From Bacteroidota bacterium (GTDB lineage Bacteria > Bacteroidota > Rhodothermia > Balneolales > HLUCCA01): a DNA stretch of 64,000 nucleotides. The stretch spans positions 1 to 64,000 of the forward strand of contig JAFIEZ010000003.1 of the NCBI GenBank assembly GCA_020832235.1, given 5' to 3'. Below, in pieces: positions 27,621 through 37,339 of this stretch (position 1 is its first letter; every line of letters begins with the position of its first letter). The notes beneath the pieces are model-generated. The model worked only from the letters and a program-made list of their open reading frames with translations, did no database searches and was not told where the DNA came from. The position numbers and the translations under genes were made by a program.

Positions 27621-27643
27621 AAAAACACAATTAAAGAGGAAAT

Positions 27644-29776
27644 ATGATTAAGTCGTTACAGTCTTTTCAAAAGAAAGTGCTTGCAGGTATTCTGTTTGCA
27701 GGCTATATGAGTTTATCGCTTTTGTCAGGTACGCTCAGCGCTCAGGATGTTTTAAGTACAACTGTATGGAGCATACAGGCAGATCAAAACACCTGGTTCG
27801 CTAATGATGATAACACCAGGGGAGTTGCTTATAACAGGGCTACCGGTAATCTCATAGTCTTTAGCCGATCCGGAGGATTAAAACCTGTGGTGTTGAATGC
27901 AGCTACAGGCGATTCAATTGGTGTGCTTAGTGTTGCTGGTATATCCGGTGGAACATTCCCTGCTTCGCTCATAGATGTGTCGCCGGATGGTCGCATTTTT
28001 GCATCTAATTTAACGTTGAATGCAACAACTGGCGATTTTAAAATTTACAGCTGGGCCAATGAGTCGGCAGAACCCAAGTTAATTTACTCCGGTGATGTTA
28101 ATGGAACTGCATTCCGTTTCGGAGATAGTTTCAGAGCCGACTTCACTGACGGGGCCAGTACACTTTTGGCTGGTGGGTCGGGGAATCCCAACCTGGCCCT
28201 CTTCACCTATGATGCCGCTCAGGATACCATATCAGCTGTAAATGTTCTGGCATTCGATCCGTCGGTAATGCGGGCTGTTCGTGGAATGGCTCCCATTGCC
28301 GGAGAGGACAGTCTCTGGGTGAACGAGTTTGAGTTTAACCTACGAAAAGTGAGCCTTAGTACAGGTCAATTTGGCACCGTGGTACCTGAAAGCGTATTCC
28401 CCACGAAAGAGTCACTCTGGGTTGATTATGCTGATGCCAATGGACGTAAACTGGCAGCAGTTTTTCCTTCCAGCCTAGGAGCAGCTGGTCAGAGCGCATC
28501 GATAATTGATTTGGCTACCGGAACGGAGATAGCCTACACGGATGTAGCATCGGGTGGGAATGCTAATGGTAACGGGTCTGGTGGTCCGATTCTTGATATT
28601 GCCAACGGCATGATGTATGTGCTTGCGACCAACAATCATATATCTGCTTACGACATTAGTGAATACATTCCGGCGCCTGTTACTATACGAGAATTCAATC
28701 TTTTGGGACCGGCTAACGGAGCCGCAGTTGACCTCGGTGCTGACCCTGCAACGGAAGTGGAAATTACCTGGGAACAAGCCGTTTCGACCGTAGCCTGGTC
28801 ACGTTCTGCGTTCAACTACGAGTTTGACAGCTTTGCTCATGGGGGTGAAGGAGCCAACGGAACCGGCGGGTATATCGGCAGCAGGTTAGGATCTGCAGCT
28901 ACAGTGACATTACCCGTATTGGATTCGCCGGCGACAATTAGTATGTGGGCAGCAACATACAGCAATGCAACTGTATTGTCGGTTGACATCCAAACATCTT
29001 CTGATAACACGAACTGGACTACCGTTGAAACGTTGGAAGCAGTGGCAGGAGGGACCGGTGATATCAATGTTACCTGGAAGCAGGTTTCTGCCAACTTGAA
29101 TGCAACCGGAGAGACATTCGTGCGTTTCCGCATTTACGGTGACAATATTGCCGGCGCTGCGTATTTCGATGACGTTCGCGTTACCAATGCAACCGGAGTT
29201 GTAATTCTGGATGAAGACTTCGATGAATGGGAATCATTCCAGGAAGTAAGCTACACCTGGCATTTAGATGCGGTAAGCGGATCATTTGATCCACCAGCTC
29301 TGAGTATCCCTGCAGGTAATACTCCCGAGCTTACATTGACAATCGGTGCAATTTTAGCCGAAGCAGCCAGGCTGGAATTACCAGACGGGTTGTTCAACGG
29401 AGCATGGACGGTTACAGCTGAATTTGGTGATGAAGTTAAATTTGCTAACCAGATATGGACGGTAGATCTGGATGTTCCTGTGGGTACTTCTGTGGAAGAT
29501 ATAGAAAACCCATTCACTTTTGAGTTGGCTCAGAACTATCCGAATCCATTTAATCCCTCCACGCAGATTGCCTATAGTATTGCTGAAGTAGGTCATGTGG
29601 AGATTTCGGTTTACACGGTTACCGGTCAGCGAGTAGCAACGCTCGTTAACGAGACTATGCCGGCCGGCCGTCATGTTGTGAGCTTTGATGCGGCGCATCT
29701 TTCATCAGGTGTGTATATCTACAGGCTTACGAGTGGTGGTTTTACCAGCTCGCAAAAAATGCTGCTTGTGAAGTAA
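27644..29776 (+). CDS. Large secreted protein with propeller-like domain and T9SS sorting domain (paralogue 2)
   Basis: 710 residues with a signal peptide at 1-34 ('SGTLSAQ'). Residues about 38-345 match the propeller-like body of the protein at 9760 ('DNTRGVAYNRATGNLIVFSR', 'LIDVSPDGRIFASNL', 'NGMMYVLATNN'). Residues about 350-460 look like a Fn3/SusE-like domain followed by a jelly-roll ('ISMWAATYSNATVLSVDIQ', 'AGAAYFDDVRVTNATG'), then a further beta domain. Residues about 625-710 are the T9SS sorting domain ('NYPNPFNPSTQIAY', ending 'MLLVK'). AGAGGA at 27635-27640 sets the start. Function is unknown; a surface glycan- or matrix-binding role is plausible. Confidence 0.8.
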   Translation: MIKSLQSFQKKVLAGILFAGYMSLSLLSGTLSAQDVLSTTVWSIQADQNTWFANDDNTRGVAYNRATGNLIVFSRSGGLKPVVLNAATGDSIGVLSVAGISGGTFPASLIDVSPDGRIFASNLTLNATTGDFKIYSWANESAEPKLIYSGDVNGTAFRFGDSFRADFTDGASTLLAGGSGNPNLALFTYDAAQDTISAVNVLAFDPSVMRAVRGMAPIAGEDSLWVNEFEFNLRKVSLSTGQFGTVVPESVFPTKESLWVDYADANGRKLAAVFPSSLGAAGQSASIIDLATGTEIAYTDVASGGNANGNGSGGPILDIANGMMYVLATNNHISAYDISEYIPAPVTIREFNLLGPANGAAVDLGADPATEVEITWEQAVSTVAWSRSAFNYEFDSFAHGGEGANGTGGYIGSRLGSAATVTLPVLDSPATISMWAATYSNATVLSVDIQTSSDNTNWTTVETLEAVAGGTGDINVTWKQVSANLNATGETFVRFRIYGDNIAGAAYFDDVRVTNATGVVILDEDFDEWESFQEVSYTWHLDAVSGSFDPPALSIPAGNTPELTLTIGAILAEAARLELPDGLFNGAWTVTAEFGDEVKFANQIWTVDLDVPVGTSVEDIENPFTFELAQNYPNPFNPSTQIAYSIAEVGHVEISVYTVTGQRVATLVNETMPAGRHVVSFDAAHLSSGVYIYRLTSGGFTSSQKMLLVK

Positions 29777-29802
29777 AAATCAGTTAAGTAGTTGCTACGT
29801 AT

Positions 29803-29836
29803 AAGGCGTACTCTCTTTATCGGGGGTGCGCCTTTT
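29803..29836 (+). terminator. Rho-independent terminator after the 710-residue T9SS gene
   Basis: aaggcgtac (29803-29811) pairs with gtgcgcctt (29826-29834), allowing one G-U, and is followed by a T6 run. It ends the transcript before the next T9SS gene. Confidence 0.7.
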
Positions 29837-29870
29837 TTGTTAATGATATGTTCATTAAAAAAAGTGGAAC

Positions 29871-29983
29871 ATGTAGCATCTTTATGCTACATTGCAGTTG
29901 GATTTGTAGCGTTTCCGGTTTGGACTACGTCGCGTATCTACAAAAAAGATAACCCCGCATCGCACCCATTTGCTTGGGTTATC
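29871..29983 (+). promoter_or_regulatory. Structured leader of the 1565-residue T9SS gene
   Basis: A perfect 9-bp hairpin, atgtagcat-CTTT-atgctacat (29871-29892), is followed by another tgtagc at 29905-29910 that could pair with the same gctaca. An 8-bp stem then joins gataaccc (29948-29955) with gggttatc (29976-29983), 23 bases before the ribosome-binding site. The alternative pairings suggest a switch or attenuator, but no ligand or class is recognised. Confidence 0.35.
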
Positions 29984-30006
29984 GCATAACAAATCAACAA
30001 ATATAT

Positions 30007-30010
30007 GGAG
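30007..30010 (+). promoter_or_regulatory. Ribosome-binding site that fixes the start at 30017
   Basis: GGAG lies 6 bases before the ATG at 30017. An in-frame ATG at 30005 overlaps this site and so is unlikely to be used. Confidence 0.6.
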
Positions 30011-30016
30011 TCGAAT

Positions 30017-33000
30017 ATGAGATTTGACCTACGATATTCCTTTTTAGGGATAACGATGATGGCGTTGCTATTGGGTTTTACATCCCTTGCATCTGCCCAA
30101 TTTACAACAGATTGGCAGCGGTCGGTTGCCGGAGATAACCTGCCATCTTGGTTTGGAGGAAATACAGAAAGAGGATTAGCGTACTTCCACTCTGGTGATG
30201 ATACCTACCTACTTATAGCTTCCTCTGCTGCTTTTGCAACAACTGGAAGCGTTCGTGTTGTCAATGCCGCTACTGGCGAAGATGTAGGTAGCTTAGACCT
30301 ATCTGGCTACACAGGTACTGGTACTTTTGTAGTAAGTGACGTTGCCGTAACAGACGATGGAAAAATCTTTGTATCCAATTTTGGGCAAAACAACTTTCAT
30401 CCATTCCGAATTAACATGTTTGACGGAATTAATGATGACAGTCCGGTAGAGGTTCTTAATGACGGTATTAATGCAGGGGATACCTGGGAAGTTTCCCGCG
30501 CAATTTCTGTAACAGGAAGCTACACAGCCGGAACAGCCACAATCTATGCTATAAGTACTGGGGGTAACAACTCAGTTGCTATTTACAGTCAAACAGGTCC
30601 TGGCGAGCCTTTTTCTGATACCCCAAGAGTAGTAGCATTACAGACAGTAGGTGGAACACCTCATGCTGCGGCAACAGGACCTGGTGAGTCAACTTTTTAT
30701 GCTACAGGATCAGGACAGCCAGTTACCAAGTATGCTGCTGATGGTACTGTTATCGGGTCTATTCCTACCGAAGTAGTTGGTACAGGTGCCGGCAAAATTA
30801 AATTTCTAGGTTCTAGTATTTCTGGAGATGAGTTTTTAGCTATTTTCGACTTTCCTACTAGTACTGCGCGGCTCGTTAATGTAGTTGGTGGTAATCCTGC
30901 AGATGCAGTGGCACTAGCTACATCTTCCCCTTTAGGCACGGCTGCTAATGCCAACGGGACTGGCGATATTACAGCCAGAAAAAATGCTGACGGCTCCGTT
31001 GATATTTATCTGCTTGCTACAAATAATGGTATCGCTCATTTCTCTAATGAAGCTACCATACTTGCCCCACCACCATCTATTGTGTCCTGGTCTTTCGACG
31101 GCACACCTAGCTCTGTCCTTGAGGGGCCGGTGACTGCCACGGATTCCAATCAGTTCCTCACTGGTACTGTTGATCGTGGACCTGGTTTAACGGGTACTTC
31201 GCTGCTTAATGGTTTTGCATCCAATGGATTTGATGCCGCTGATTTTGACGCTGCAGTTTCAGGTAATAAATACTATGACATTGTAGTAACAGCAGAAGGT
31301 GGTTATCAGTTTGGCATTGAAGCTATTGAATATAATTTCAGAAGAAGTGGTTCTGGTCCTAACGCTTTTCAATGGGCGTTCAGCACAGACGGCACTAATT
31401 TTGTCAATCTCGGTGATGTTATTTCTTATACGGAAAGTCCAACGAGTGGAACTGCATTCGGACCGTTTAGTACCTCTGCTATTGAGCAATTACAGGGTAT
31501 AACAGAAGTTACCCTTAGAATGTATGCATGGGGCGCTTCAACTTCAGGCGGTACCGGTGCATTTGGTAGAATCTCAGGTGACGATATTGTCATTCGTGGA
31601 TCTGTAATGGAAGATGAGAATTTTGTGCCACCAACAGCACCGTCTGAATTCGTTGCACAGCTCAGTGGCCTTACTGAAGTGCCAGCTAACCTGAGTGCAG
31701 GTACTGGTACCGTGAATGCAGTGCTTTCAGGTGATGAACTTGTTGTTACCGGTTCGTTTTCCGGTCTGGAAGGTGCCTACACCATGTCTCACATCCATAC
31801 CGGTGTTGCCGGAACGAATGGCGATGTAGTGTTTACGTTGAATGCAGATGTTGACTCGCAGGGTAATGCCGCATATGTGGCTTCAAGTAACACCTTCACA
31901 CTTACTGCTGAGCAGGTTACAGCCCTTGCTTCCGGTCAGTATTACATCAATGTACATTCAGATAAGTTCCCTGCAGGTGAAATTCGCGGTCAGCTTCTTG
32001 TTGATCCGAATACGGCTCCTACAGCCTCAGCTATAACTGCACCAGCAGATGCTGCTGAAATTACGGTAGGAGGGTTTTCATCTACTCCGTTCGTTCCAAC
32101 GTGGACGGCTGCTACTGATGCCGATGATGATCGCGTTGTCTATGTATGGCAACTTGCAGCTGATGCTGATTTCGAGACCGTTCTACTTACGGTTAGCACA
32201 AATACCGCAACATCAGCAGAGCTCACTATGGGTGCTGTTGACGCACTTCTTGCAGAAAACGAAATCGAAGTTGATGCTGTAAATACATTCTATCATAGAG
32301 TTGTAAGTACAGATGGCAGTGCGCTGACCTTTGGTGACGGCGCTTCCGTAGTCATTACCCGTGGTGTTGTATTTGATACATTCGACATCGCAGATGTATA
32401 TGACCTTGAAAACGGTACCTTAGTAACAGTTCAGGGTATTGTTACAAGAGCGGTCGGTAATGAAACAAGGCTGCAAGACGAAACAGCAGGGATTTCAACA
32501 TTTGGTCCTTCCAGCTCACTGATTTCAGGACTGGTTGCTTCCGGAGAATTGGCTAAGGGTGATTCCGTTCGTATAACGGGTGAAAAGAGTTCCTTTGCCG
32601 GACTGACTCAAATAAATCAAATAGCAGAGGTGACGGTTTTATCTCGAGAAAATCCACTGCCTGCGCCATCTTTGGTAACGTTGGCAGAAATTCGAGACAA
32701 TGGAGCCGATTACTTAAGTCAATTAGTTCGAGTTGAAGGACTTACCATAAACAGTACCGGTACATTCAGTGTCAATACAACATATGAAATTACCGATGCT
32801 ACGGAGCCTACACCAGGTGTTGTAGAATTCCGAACACCAAACAATCCAAATACGACGATTGGTAACACAACAATTCCTGATCGGGCATTTAATTATGAGG
32901 GCGTAATTGCCGTTCGTAATGGTGTATTCAGACTGTATCCGCAAGAAGCAACTGATATTCAATTACCCGCTTTGCCACTGGCTGGAGAGTATTTCATACC

Positions 33001-34714
33001 ACAGGGCAGTAATAGCCGAGGCTTTGAAACACTCGGTGAAGCATTTGCGGTACTAAATGAAGCAGGAGTTTCGGGCGCTGTAACGTTGTATATCGCTGAA
33101 GACTTAGACGAGACGGAATCCGTACTCGCTCTTGTTAATGTTGCAACAAGCGAAAGTAACAGCATTACAATCATGCCTGCACCAGAAATGACACCAACAA
33201 TTACGGTAACTGGCAGCAATGTTGCCGCTACTGAGAGTGCGGGTGCTGGTATAGCTATATACAATACCCCTTGGGTAACTTTTGACGGATCCAATGACGG
33301 TTCTGGTGATATCAACATGTCTATCGTATATGATGGTACCGCTGGTGCGAATGGCGTATTCAGTATTATTGGCTCGTCAAGTAATGTGAGTGTTAAAAAC
33401 ATGAGCATTACCTACGAAAACGCGTCGGCTTCAGCTACTGGAATACGTGTACGTCGGGATAATGCTGCTACAACAGTACCCGTTGATTTACTATTCTACA
33501 ATAATATAATCGGTTCATTTGAGAATCCGTTTAAAGATGGTGTTGCCTTGTTTGGAACGGGTAGCCCATTGTTAAGAGTGGAAGCCCATGTGATTGATAA
33601 TGATATCTACGCTACACATCGTGGTATAACTACCTTCTTTGTAGACGAGAACATCTATCATGACAACCTGATTATACTTACCGGTGAATTTGAAAATCCT
33701 GCCTGGTATGGTGGAATTTATATCGCTGGCGCTGGTGGACTCACAGAGGTCACAGCTAACCGTATCTATACTGTTGGAGCGAACTTCACTACTAATGGAA
33801 GGTATGTCGCAGGTATAGTAGTTAATCTTAATGCCGATGAGGTATTAATTGCTAATAACTACATCTCCACTTCTGAAGATTTTGAGAATCTGGGTAGCGC
33901 TACTGAATACGCTGTATTCGGTATAGCTTTCCAAAGAGGAGATGGTGTAGAAGATTACTACATCGTTCATAACTCTATTCTTACAACGGAAGAGGCAGCA
34001 GCAGATAACCGCAAAACCGCAAACATAGGTTATGTTGGTGCCGGTGGCTTTGGTGCCTTCCAGTATCTTCGTAATAACATCTTTGTTAATGAAGCCGGTG
34101 GCAATCTCTACTGGCCTGTAACAAACGTACCAACACTTAATTCAAACTACAACAACTTCCTTTCAACAGGTAATTTGGCTGTAATTGGTGAAGATACGTT
34201 TGCTAATCTTGCTGCATGGCAAGCGCTAGGCCTGGATGCAAAATCTGTCAGCCATCCGGTTGAATTTGTATCTGATGTGGACCTGGCCCTTACAGGTAGT
34301 TCACTTGGTGATGATATGTTACGTGGTAACTTTGTTGAATTCGTTCCTGAGGATATCAATGGAACGATGCGAAATCCTGGTGCACCCTACATGGGCGCAT
34401 TTGAATCGGAAGTTACACTGACTGATATCGAACATTCAGAGGAAATGCCGGTGGCCTTTGCGCTTAACCAAAACTTCCCCAACCCGTTCAACCCGACCAC
34501 TACCATCAGCTATCAACTGCCGGTAGAAACGCAGGTTCAATTGAATGTATACACCGTAACAGGTCAGCTCGTTGCCACTTTGGTAAACGATGTACGTTCT
34601 GCTGGAACTCATCAGGTTAACTTCGATGCATCTCGTCTCGCCTCTGGCGTGTACGTGTACCGCATCGTTGCCGGTGATTTCATTCAGACACAGAAAATGA
34701 CACTGATTAAGTAA
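30017..34714 (+). CDS. Giant mosaic secreted protein: propeller, CHRD, OB-like, beta-helix and T9SS domains (paralogue 3)
   Basis: 1565 residues. Signal peptide at about 1-28 ('TSLASAQ'). Residues 30-350 are the same propeller-like body as in the proteins at 9760 and 27644. About 355-535 is an Ig-like/jelly-roll part. About 545-660 is a CHRD domain ('MSHIHTGVAGTNGDVVF', 'YYINVHSDKFPAGEIRGQL'). About 665-780 is Fn3-like. About 790-985 has two OB-fold-like halves ('GTLVTVQGIVTRAVG', 'LSQLVRVEGLTINSTG'). About 990-1450 is a right-handed beta-helix with Asn-rich turns. About 1480-1565 is the T9SS sorting domain. Polysaccharide binding or cleavage by the beta-helix is possible, but no catalytic triad could be assigned. 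Confidence 0.8.
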   Translation: MRFDLRYSFLGITMMALLLGFTSLASAQFTTDWQRSVAGDNLPSWFGGNTERGLAYFHSGDDTYLLIASSAAFATTGSVRVVNAATGEDVGSLDLSGYTGTGTFVVSDVAVTDDGKIFVSNFGQNNFHPFRINMFDGINDDSPVEVLNDGINAGDTWEVSRAISVTGSYTAGTATIYAISTGGNNSVAIYSQTGPGEPFSDTPRVVALQTVGGTPHAAATGPGESTFYATGSGQPVTKYAADGTVIGSIPTEVVGTGAGKIKFLGSSISGDEFLAIFDFPTSTARLVNVVGGNPADAVALATSSPLGTAANANGTGDITARKNADGSVDIYLLATNNGIAHFSNEATILAPPPSIVSWSFDGTPSSVLEGPVTATDSNQFLTGTVDRGPGLTGTSLLNGFASNGFDAADFDAAVSGNKYYDIVVTAEGGYQFGIEAIEYNFRRSGSGPNAFQWAFSTDGTNFVNLGDVISYTESPTSGTAFGPFSTSAIEQLQGITEVTLRMYAWGASTSGGTGAFGRISGDDIVIRGSVMEDENFVPPTAPSEFVAQLSGLTEVPANLSAGTGTVNAVLSGDELVVTGSFSGLEGAYTMSHIHTGVAGTNGDVVFTLNADVDSQGNAAYVASSNTFTLTAEQVTALASGQYYINVHSDKFPAGEIRGQLLVDPNTAPTASAITAPADAAEITVGGFSSTPFVPTWTAATDADDDRVVYVWQLAADADFETVLLTVSTNTATSAELTMGAVDALLAENEIEVDAVNTFYHRVVSTDGSALTFGDGASVVITRGVVFDTFDIADVYDLENGTLVTVQGIVTRAVGNETRLQDETAGISTFGPSSSLISGLVASGELAKGDSVRITGEKSSFAGLTQINQIAEVTVLSRENPLPAPSLVTLAEIRDNGADYLSQLVRVEGLTINSTGTFSVNTTYEITDATEPTPGVVEFRTPNNPNTTIGNTTIPDRAFNYEGVIAVRNGVFRLYPQEATDIQLPALPLAGEYFIPQGSNSRGFETLGEAFAVLNEAGVSGAVTLYIAEDLDETESVLALVNVATSESNSITIMPAPEMTPTITVTGSNVAATESAGAGIAIYNTPWVTFDGSNDGSGDINMSIVYDGTAGANGVFSIIGSSSNVSVKNMSITYENASASATGIRVRRDNAATTVPVDLLFYNNIIGSFENPFKDGVALFGTGSPLLRVEAHVIDNDIYATHRGITTFFVDENIYHDNLIILTGEFENPAWYGGIYIAGAGGLTEVTANRIYTVGANFTTNGRYVAGIVVNLNADEVLIANNYISTSEDFENLGSATEYAVFGIAFQRGDGVEDYYIVHNSILTTEEAAADNRKTANIGYVGAGGFGAFQYLRNNIFVNEAGGNLYWPVTNVPTLNSNYNNFLSTGNLAVIGEDTFANLAAWQALGLDAKSVSHPVEFVSDVDLALTGSSLGDDMLRGNFVEFVPEDINGTMRNPGAPYMGAFESEVTLTDIEHSEEMPVAFALNQNFPNPFNPTTTISYQLPVETQVQLNVYTVTGQLVATLVNDVRSAGTHQVNFDASRLASGVYVYRIVAGDFIQTQKMTLIK

Positions 34715-34737
34715 TTTTCTTGCTGAAATGTCATTTC

Positions 34738-34772
34738 AAAGGGCACTATCCGAAAGGGTAGTGCCCTTTTTT
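34738..34772 (+). terminator. Rho-independent terminator after the giant T9SS gene
   Basis: The perfect 11-bp arms aaagggcacta (34738-34748) and tagtgcccttt (34759-34769) enclose a further C-G stack and a GAAA loop, and are followed by T. Confidence 0.88.
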
Positions 34773-34908
34773 AATTTCAAGGATAAATTCGTGCAACTTA
34801 CTGCGAAAATGGCGTTCTTATAGCGTATAAGATGTTGGGAATTTCACAGATATCCGTATTGTTTAATCTCATATAAGATTAGTTTATTTACCAGACTCAG
34901 GGCGGCAC

Positions 34909-37149
34909 GTGGCAGATACCTTATCCATAAACTTCGATGAGCTCAAAAGCTATACTTTTGAACCCAAACAGCAACTCGAGCTTGACGAACTACTGCGTCA
35001 GTGCCACACGTATTTCGAAAAAACCGACGACGACCTCATTTACCGTGCATTTGCACTCAGCTATCTGTCGCATAAAAATGGAACTCGCGCATCCGGTGAA
35101 CCCTACTATCTCCATCCCCTCGAGGTAGCACATATCGTTATTAAGGAAATGTCACTGGATGATGTCTCCGTTGCTGCCGCTTTACTCCACGATACCGTAG
35201 AAGACACCTCCATCAGCCTGGATGAGATCCGACAGGAATTCGGTGATGTTGTAGCACACCTCATCGACGGAATGACCAAAATTTCCGGTGTGCTCAAGAG
35301 TCGAGAGTCAAAGCAGGCCGAAACGTTCATGAAATTACTCATGAGCATGGCAGAAGACCTGCGTGTAGTGCTGATTAAATTCTCCGACAGGCTGCATAAC
35401 ATGCGAACCCTAAAGCATCTGCCGAAGGCCAAACAAATAAAAATTGCCACAGAAACATCGGAGCTTTATGCGCCACTGGCACATCGATTTGGGTTGTTTC
35501 GACTTAAAAGTGAGCTTGAAGACTTGTCTTTCCGAGCAATCGACTCTCAAGGGTACCGATTTATCTCCAGGAAATTACGCGAGAAAAAAGATGCCCGCGA
35601 GAAGTTTATCGAAGAATTCATGCAGCCTATCCGCGATCAGCTTTATAAATCAGGATTCAATTTCGAAATAAAGGGAAGACCCAAGTCCATCTATTCCATA
35701 TACCGAAAGATGGTCACGCAACAGAAGCCATTCGAAGACATCTATGACCTGTTCGCCATTCGTATCATCCTGGATGAACCGCATGCCCGCGAAGACTGCT
35801 GGAGAGTATATTCTTACATTACCGATACCTATACCCCAATCCCCGAACGATTTCGCGATTTCTTGTCAGTACCTAAGGCAAATGGCTACCAATCGCTGCA
35901 CACTACGGTGTTCTCCCGGACAGGCGTGAAAGTAGAAATTCAGATACGTACCCGCCAGATGGATGAAATCGCAGAAAAAGGTCTCGCTGCCCACTGGAAG
36001 TACAAAGAAGGCTCAGATGGAAATAAATCCATCGATAGGTTTGTGCATTGGGTGCGGGATGTACTCGACAATCCGCGTCCTGATGCTGCATCTGAATTCG
36101 TGCAGGACTTTACGCTCAATTTATTTCAGGATGAGATTTATATTTTCACTCCTAAAGGTCAGCTGATGACCCTCCCAAAAGGAGCAACGCCTATCGATTT
36201 CGCTTTTGAGGTACACAGCGAAGTAGGGGAACGTGCGCTCGCCGCCAAAGTGAATGGGAAAATGGTGCCCCTTCGACAAAAACTGCAAAGTGGCGATCAG
36301 GTTGAGATTATTACCGGAAAGAATTCGAATCTGAATCCCGACTGGATCAACGATGTGGTTACACATAAGGCTAAATCCCGCATCCGCCAGTTCATCAACA
36401 TGAAGGAACGTAAGGGGATTGAAGAAGGGCGCGAAATATGGCAAAAGAAAGCCGGTAAACTCAATCTCGAAATATCAGACCAGGACTTGGTGAAGGTGGC
36501 GAACAAGCTCAAATATCATAGTATGAACAAACTCTACTACGATATCTCACTTGGTGCTTTCGATGTTAACAATCTTACAAAAGGAGTTAAAGACTTCCTG
36601 AGTAAAGGTAGAATAGAGGAGGAGAAGTCACGTCTAGAACGCATCAGTGACGAAGAAATGCATGATCAGTACTACGACAGTGCGCGTACGGCAGGATCTA
36701 TGCGAGGTCTATTGGTGAATGGTGACCTTACGGATGTAAAATATTCGTACTCGAAATGCTGCAATCCCATACCCGGAGATGATGTTATTGGTTTTTTAAG
36801 CCGGAACGGAGATGTCAAAATTCATCGAACCAATTGCAATAATATTGGTTACCTGATTAAAAATGATAGTGAGCGTGTTGTGGAAATCGGCTGGCCAAAA
36901 GCTATAACAGCACAGTTTATTGGCGCTGTAAGAATTATTGGTGAAGATCGGGTAGGTCTTGTAAACGATATTACCAACCTCATCTCACAATCGCTTAAAA
37001 CCAATATGAAAGGTATTAATGTGAATAGTGAAGAGGGGATGTTCGAAGGCACACTCATTATTTATGTAGAAGATATTGCTCACCTTGAGCGGGTTATCAA
37101 AAGGATACTCAAAGTACCGGGTGTTAAACAGGCATATCGATTTGAATAA
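34909..37149 (+). CDS. rel: Bifunctional (p)ppGpp synthetase/hydrolase (RelA/SpoT family)
   Basis: 746 residues from a GTG start. The HD hydrolase domain keeps its metal residues ('YYLHPLEVAHIV', H93-D94 and E98-D99 in 'LLHDTVEDT'). The synthetase domain keeps 'RPKSIYSIYRKM', 'DIYDLFAIRII', 'YQSLHTTVF' and 'VEIQIRTRQMDEIAEKG'. A TGS domain follows (about 400-460, 'EIYIFTPKGQLMTLPKGATP'), then a zinc-finger-like region ('KCCNPIPGDDVIGF') and a C-terminal ACT domain (about 670-746). Both catalytic centres look intact, so one enzyme can make and break the stringent alarmone. It is transcribed alone, behind a terminator. Confidence 0.94.
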   Translation: MADTLSINFDELKSYTFEPKQQLELDELLRQCHTYFEKTDDDLIYRAFALSYLSHKNGTRASGEPYYLHPLEVAHIVIKEMSLDDVSVAAALLHDTVEDTSISLDEIRQEFGDVVAHLIDGMTKISGVLKSRESKQAETFMKLLMSMAEDLRVVLIKFSDRLHNMRTLKHLPKAKQIKIATETSELYAPLAHRFGLFRLKSELEDLSFRAIDSQGYRFISRKLREKKDAREKFIEEFMQPIRDQLYKSGFNFEIKGRPKSIYSIYRKMVTQQKPFEDIYDLFAIRIILDEPHAREDCWRVYSYITDTYTPIPERFRDFLSVPKANGYQSLHTTVFSRTGVKVEIQIRTRQMDEIAEKGLAAHWKYKEGSDGNKSIDRFVHWVRDVLDNPRPDAASEFVQDFTLNLFQDEIYIFTPKGQLMTLPKGATPIDFAFEVHSEVGERALAAKVNGKMVPLRQKLQSGDQVEIITGKNSNLNPDWINDVVTHKAKSRIRQFINMKERKGIEEGREIWQKKAGKLNLEISDQDLVKVANKLKYHSMNKLYYDISLGAFDVNNLTKGVKDFLSKGRIEEEKSRLERISDEEMHDQYYDSARTAGSMRGLLVNGDLTDVKYSYSKCCNPIPGDDVIGFLSRNGDVKIHRTNCNNIGYLIKNDSERVVEIGWPKAITAQFIGAVRIIGEDRVGLVNDITNLISQSLKTNMKGINVNSEEGMFEGTLIIYVEDIAHLERVIKRILKVPGVKQAYRFE

Positions 37150-37339
37150 CAATTACAGTTTTTGACTTTAGGTTAATTGAAACTTTGCCTAATTTTGAAA
37201 GCTAATAAAAACAGGCTATTACTTATTGAATAAAAGCTGGGCAGGGCACACGCAATTATGAGCTGATTCTTGTACTAAAAATCAGATCGTCTGCGTTTAT
37301 ACTATTATTGCCCAATCAAAGTTTACTTAAAGGAAAATT

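Noticed and set aside
27421-27643. Known riboswitch (c-di-GMP, cobalamin, TPP, SAM and similar)
   Set aside because: None of the conserved core sequences of these classes could be found; left as an unknown structured leader.
29792-29989. 65-residue open frame between two T9SS genes
   Set aside because: It covers a terminator and leader hairpins and has no ribosome-binding site or recognisable sequence.
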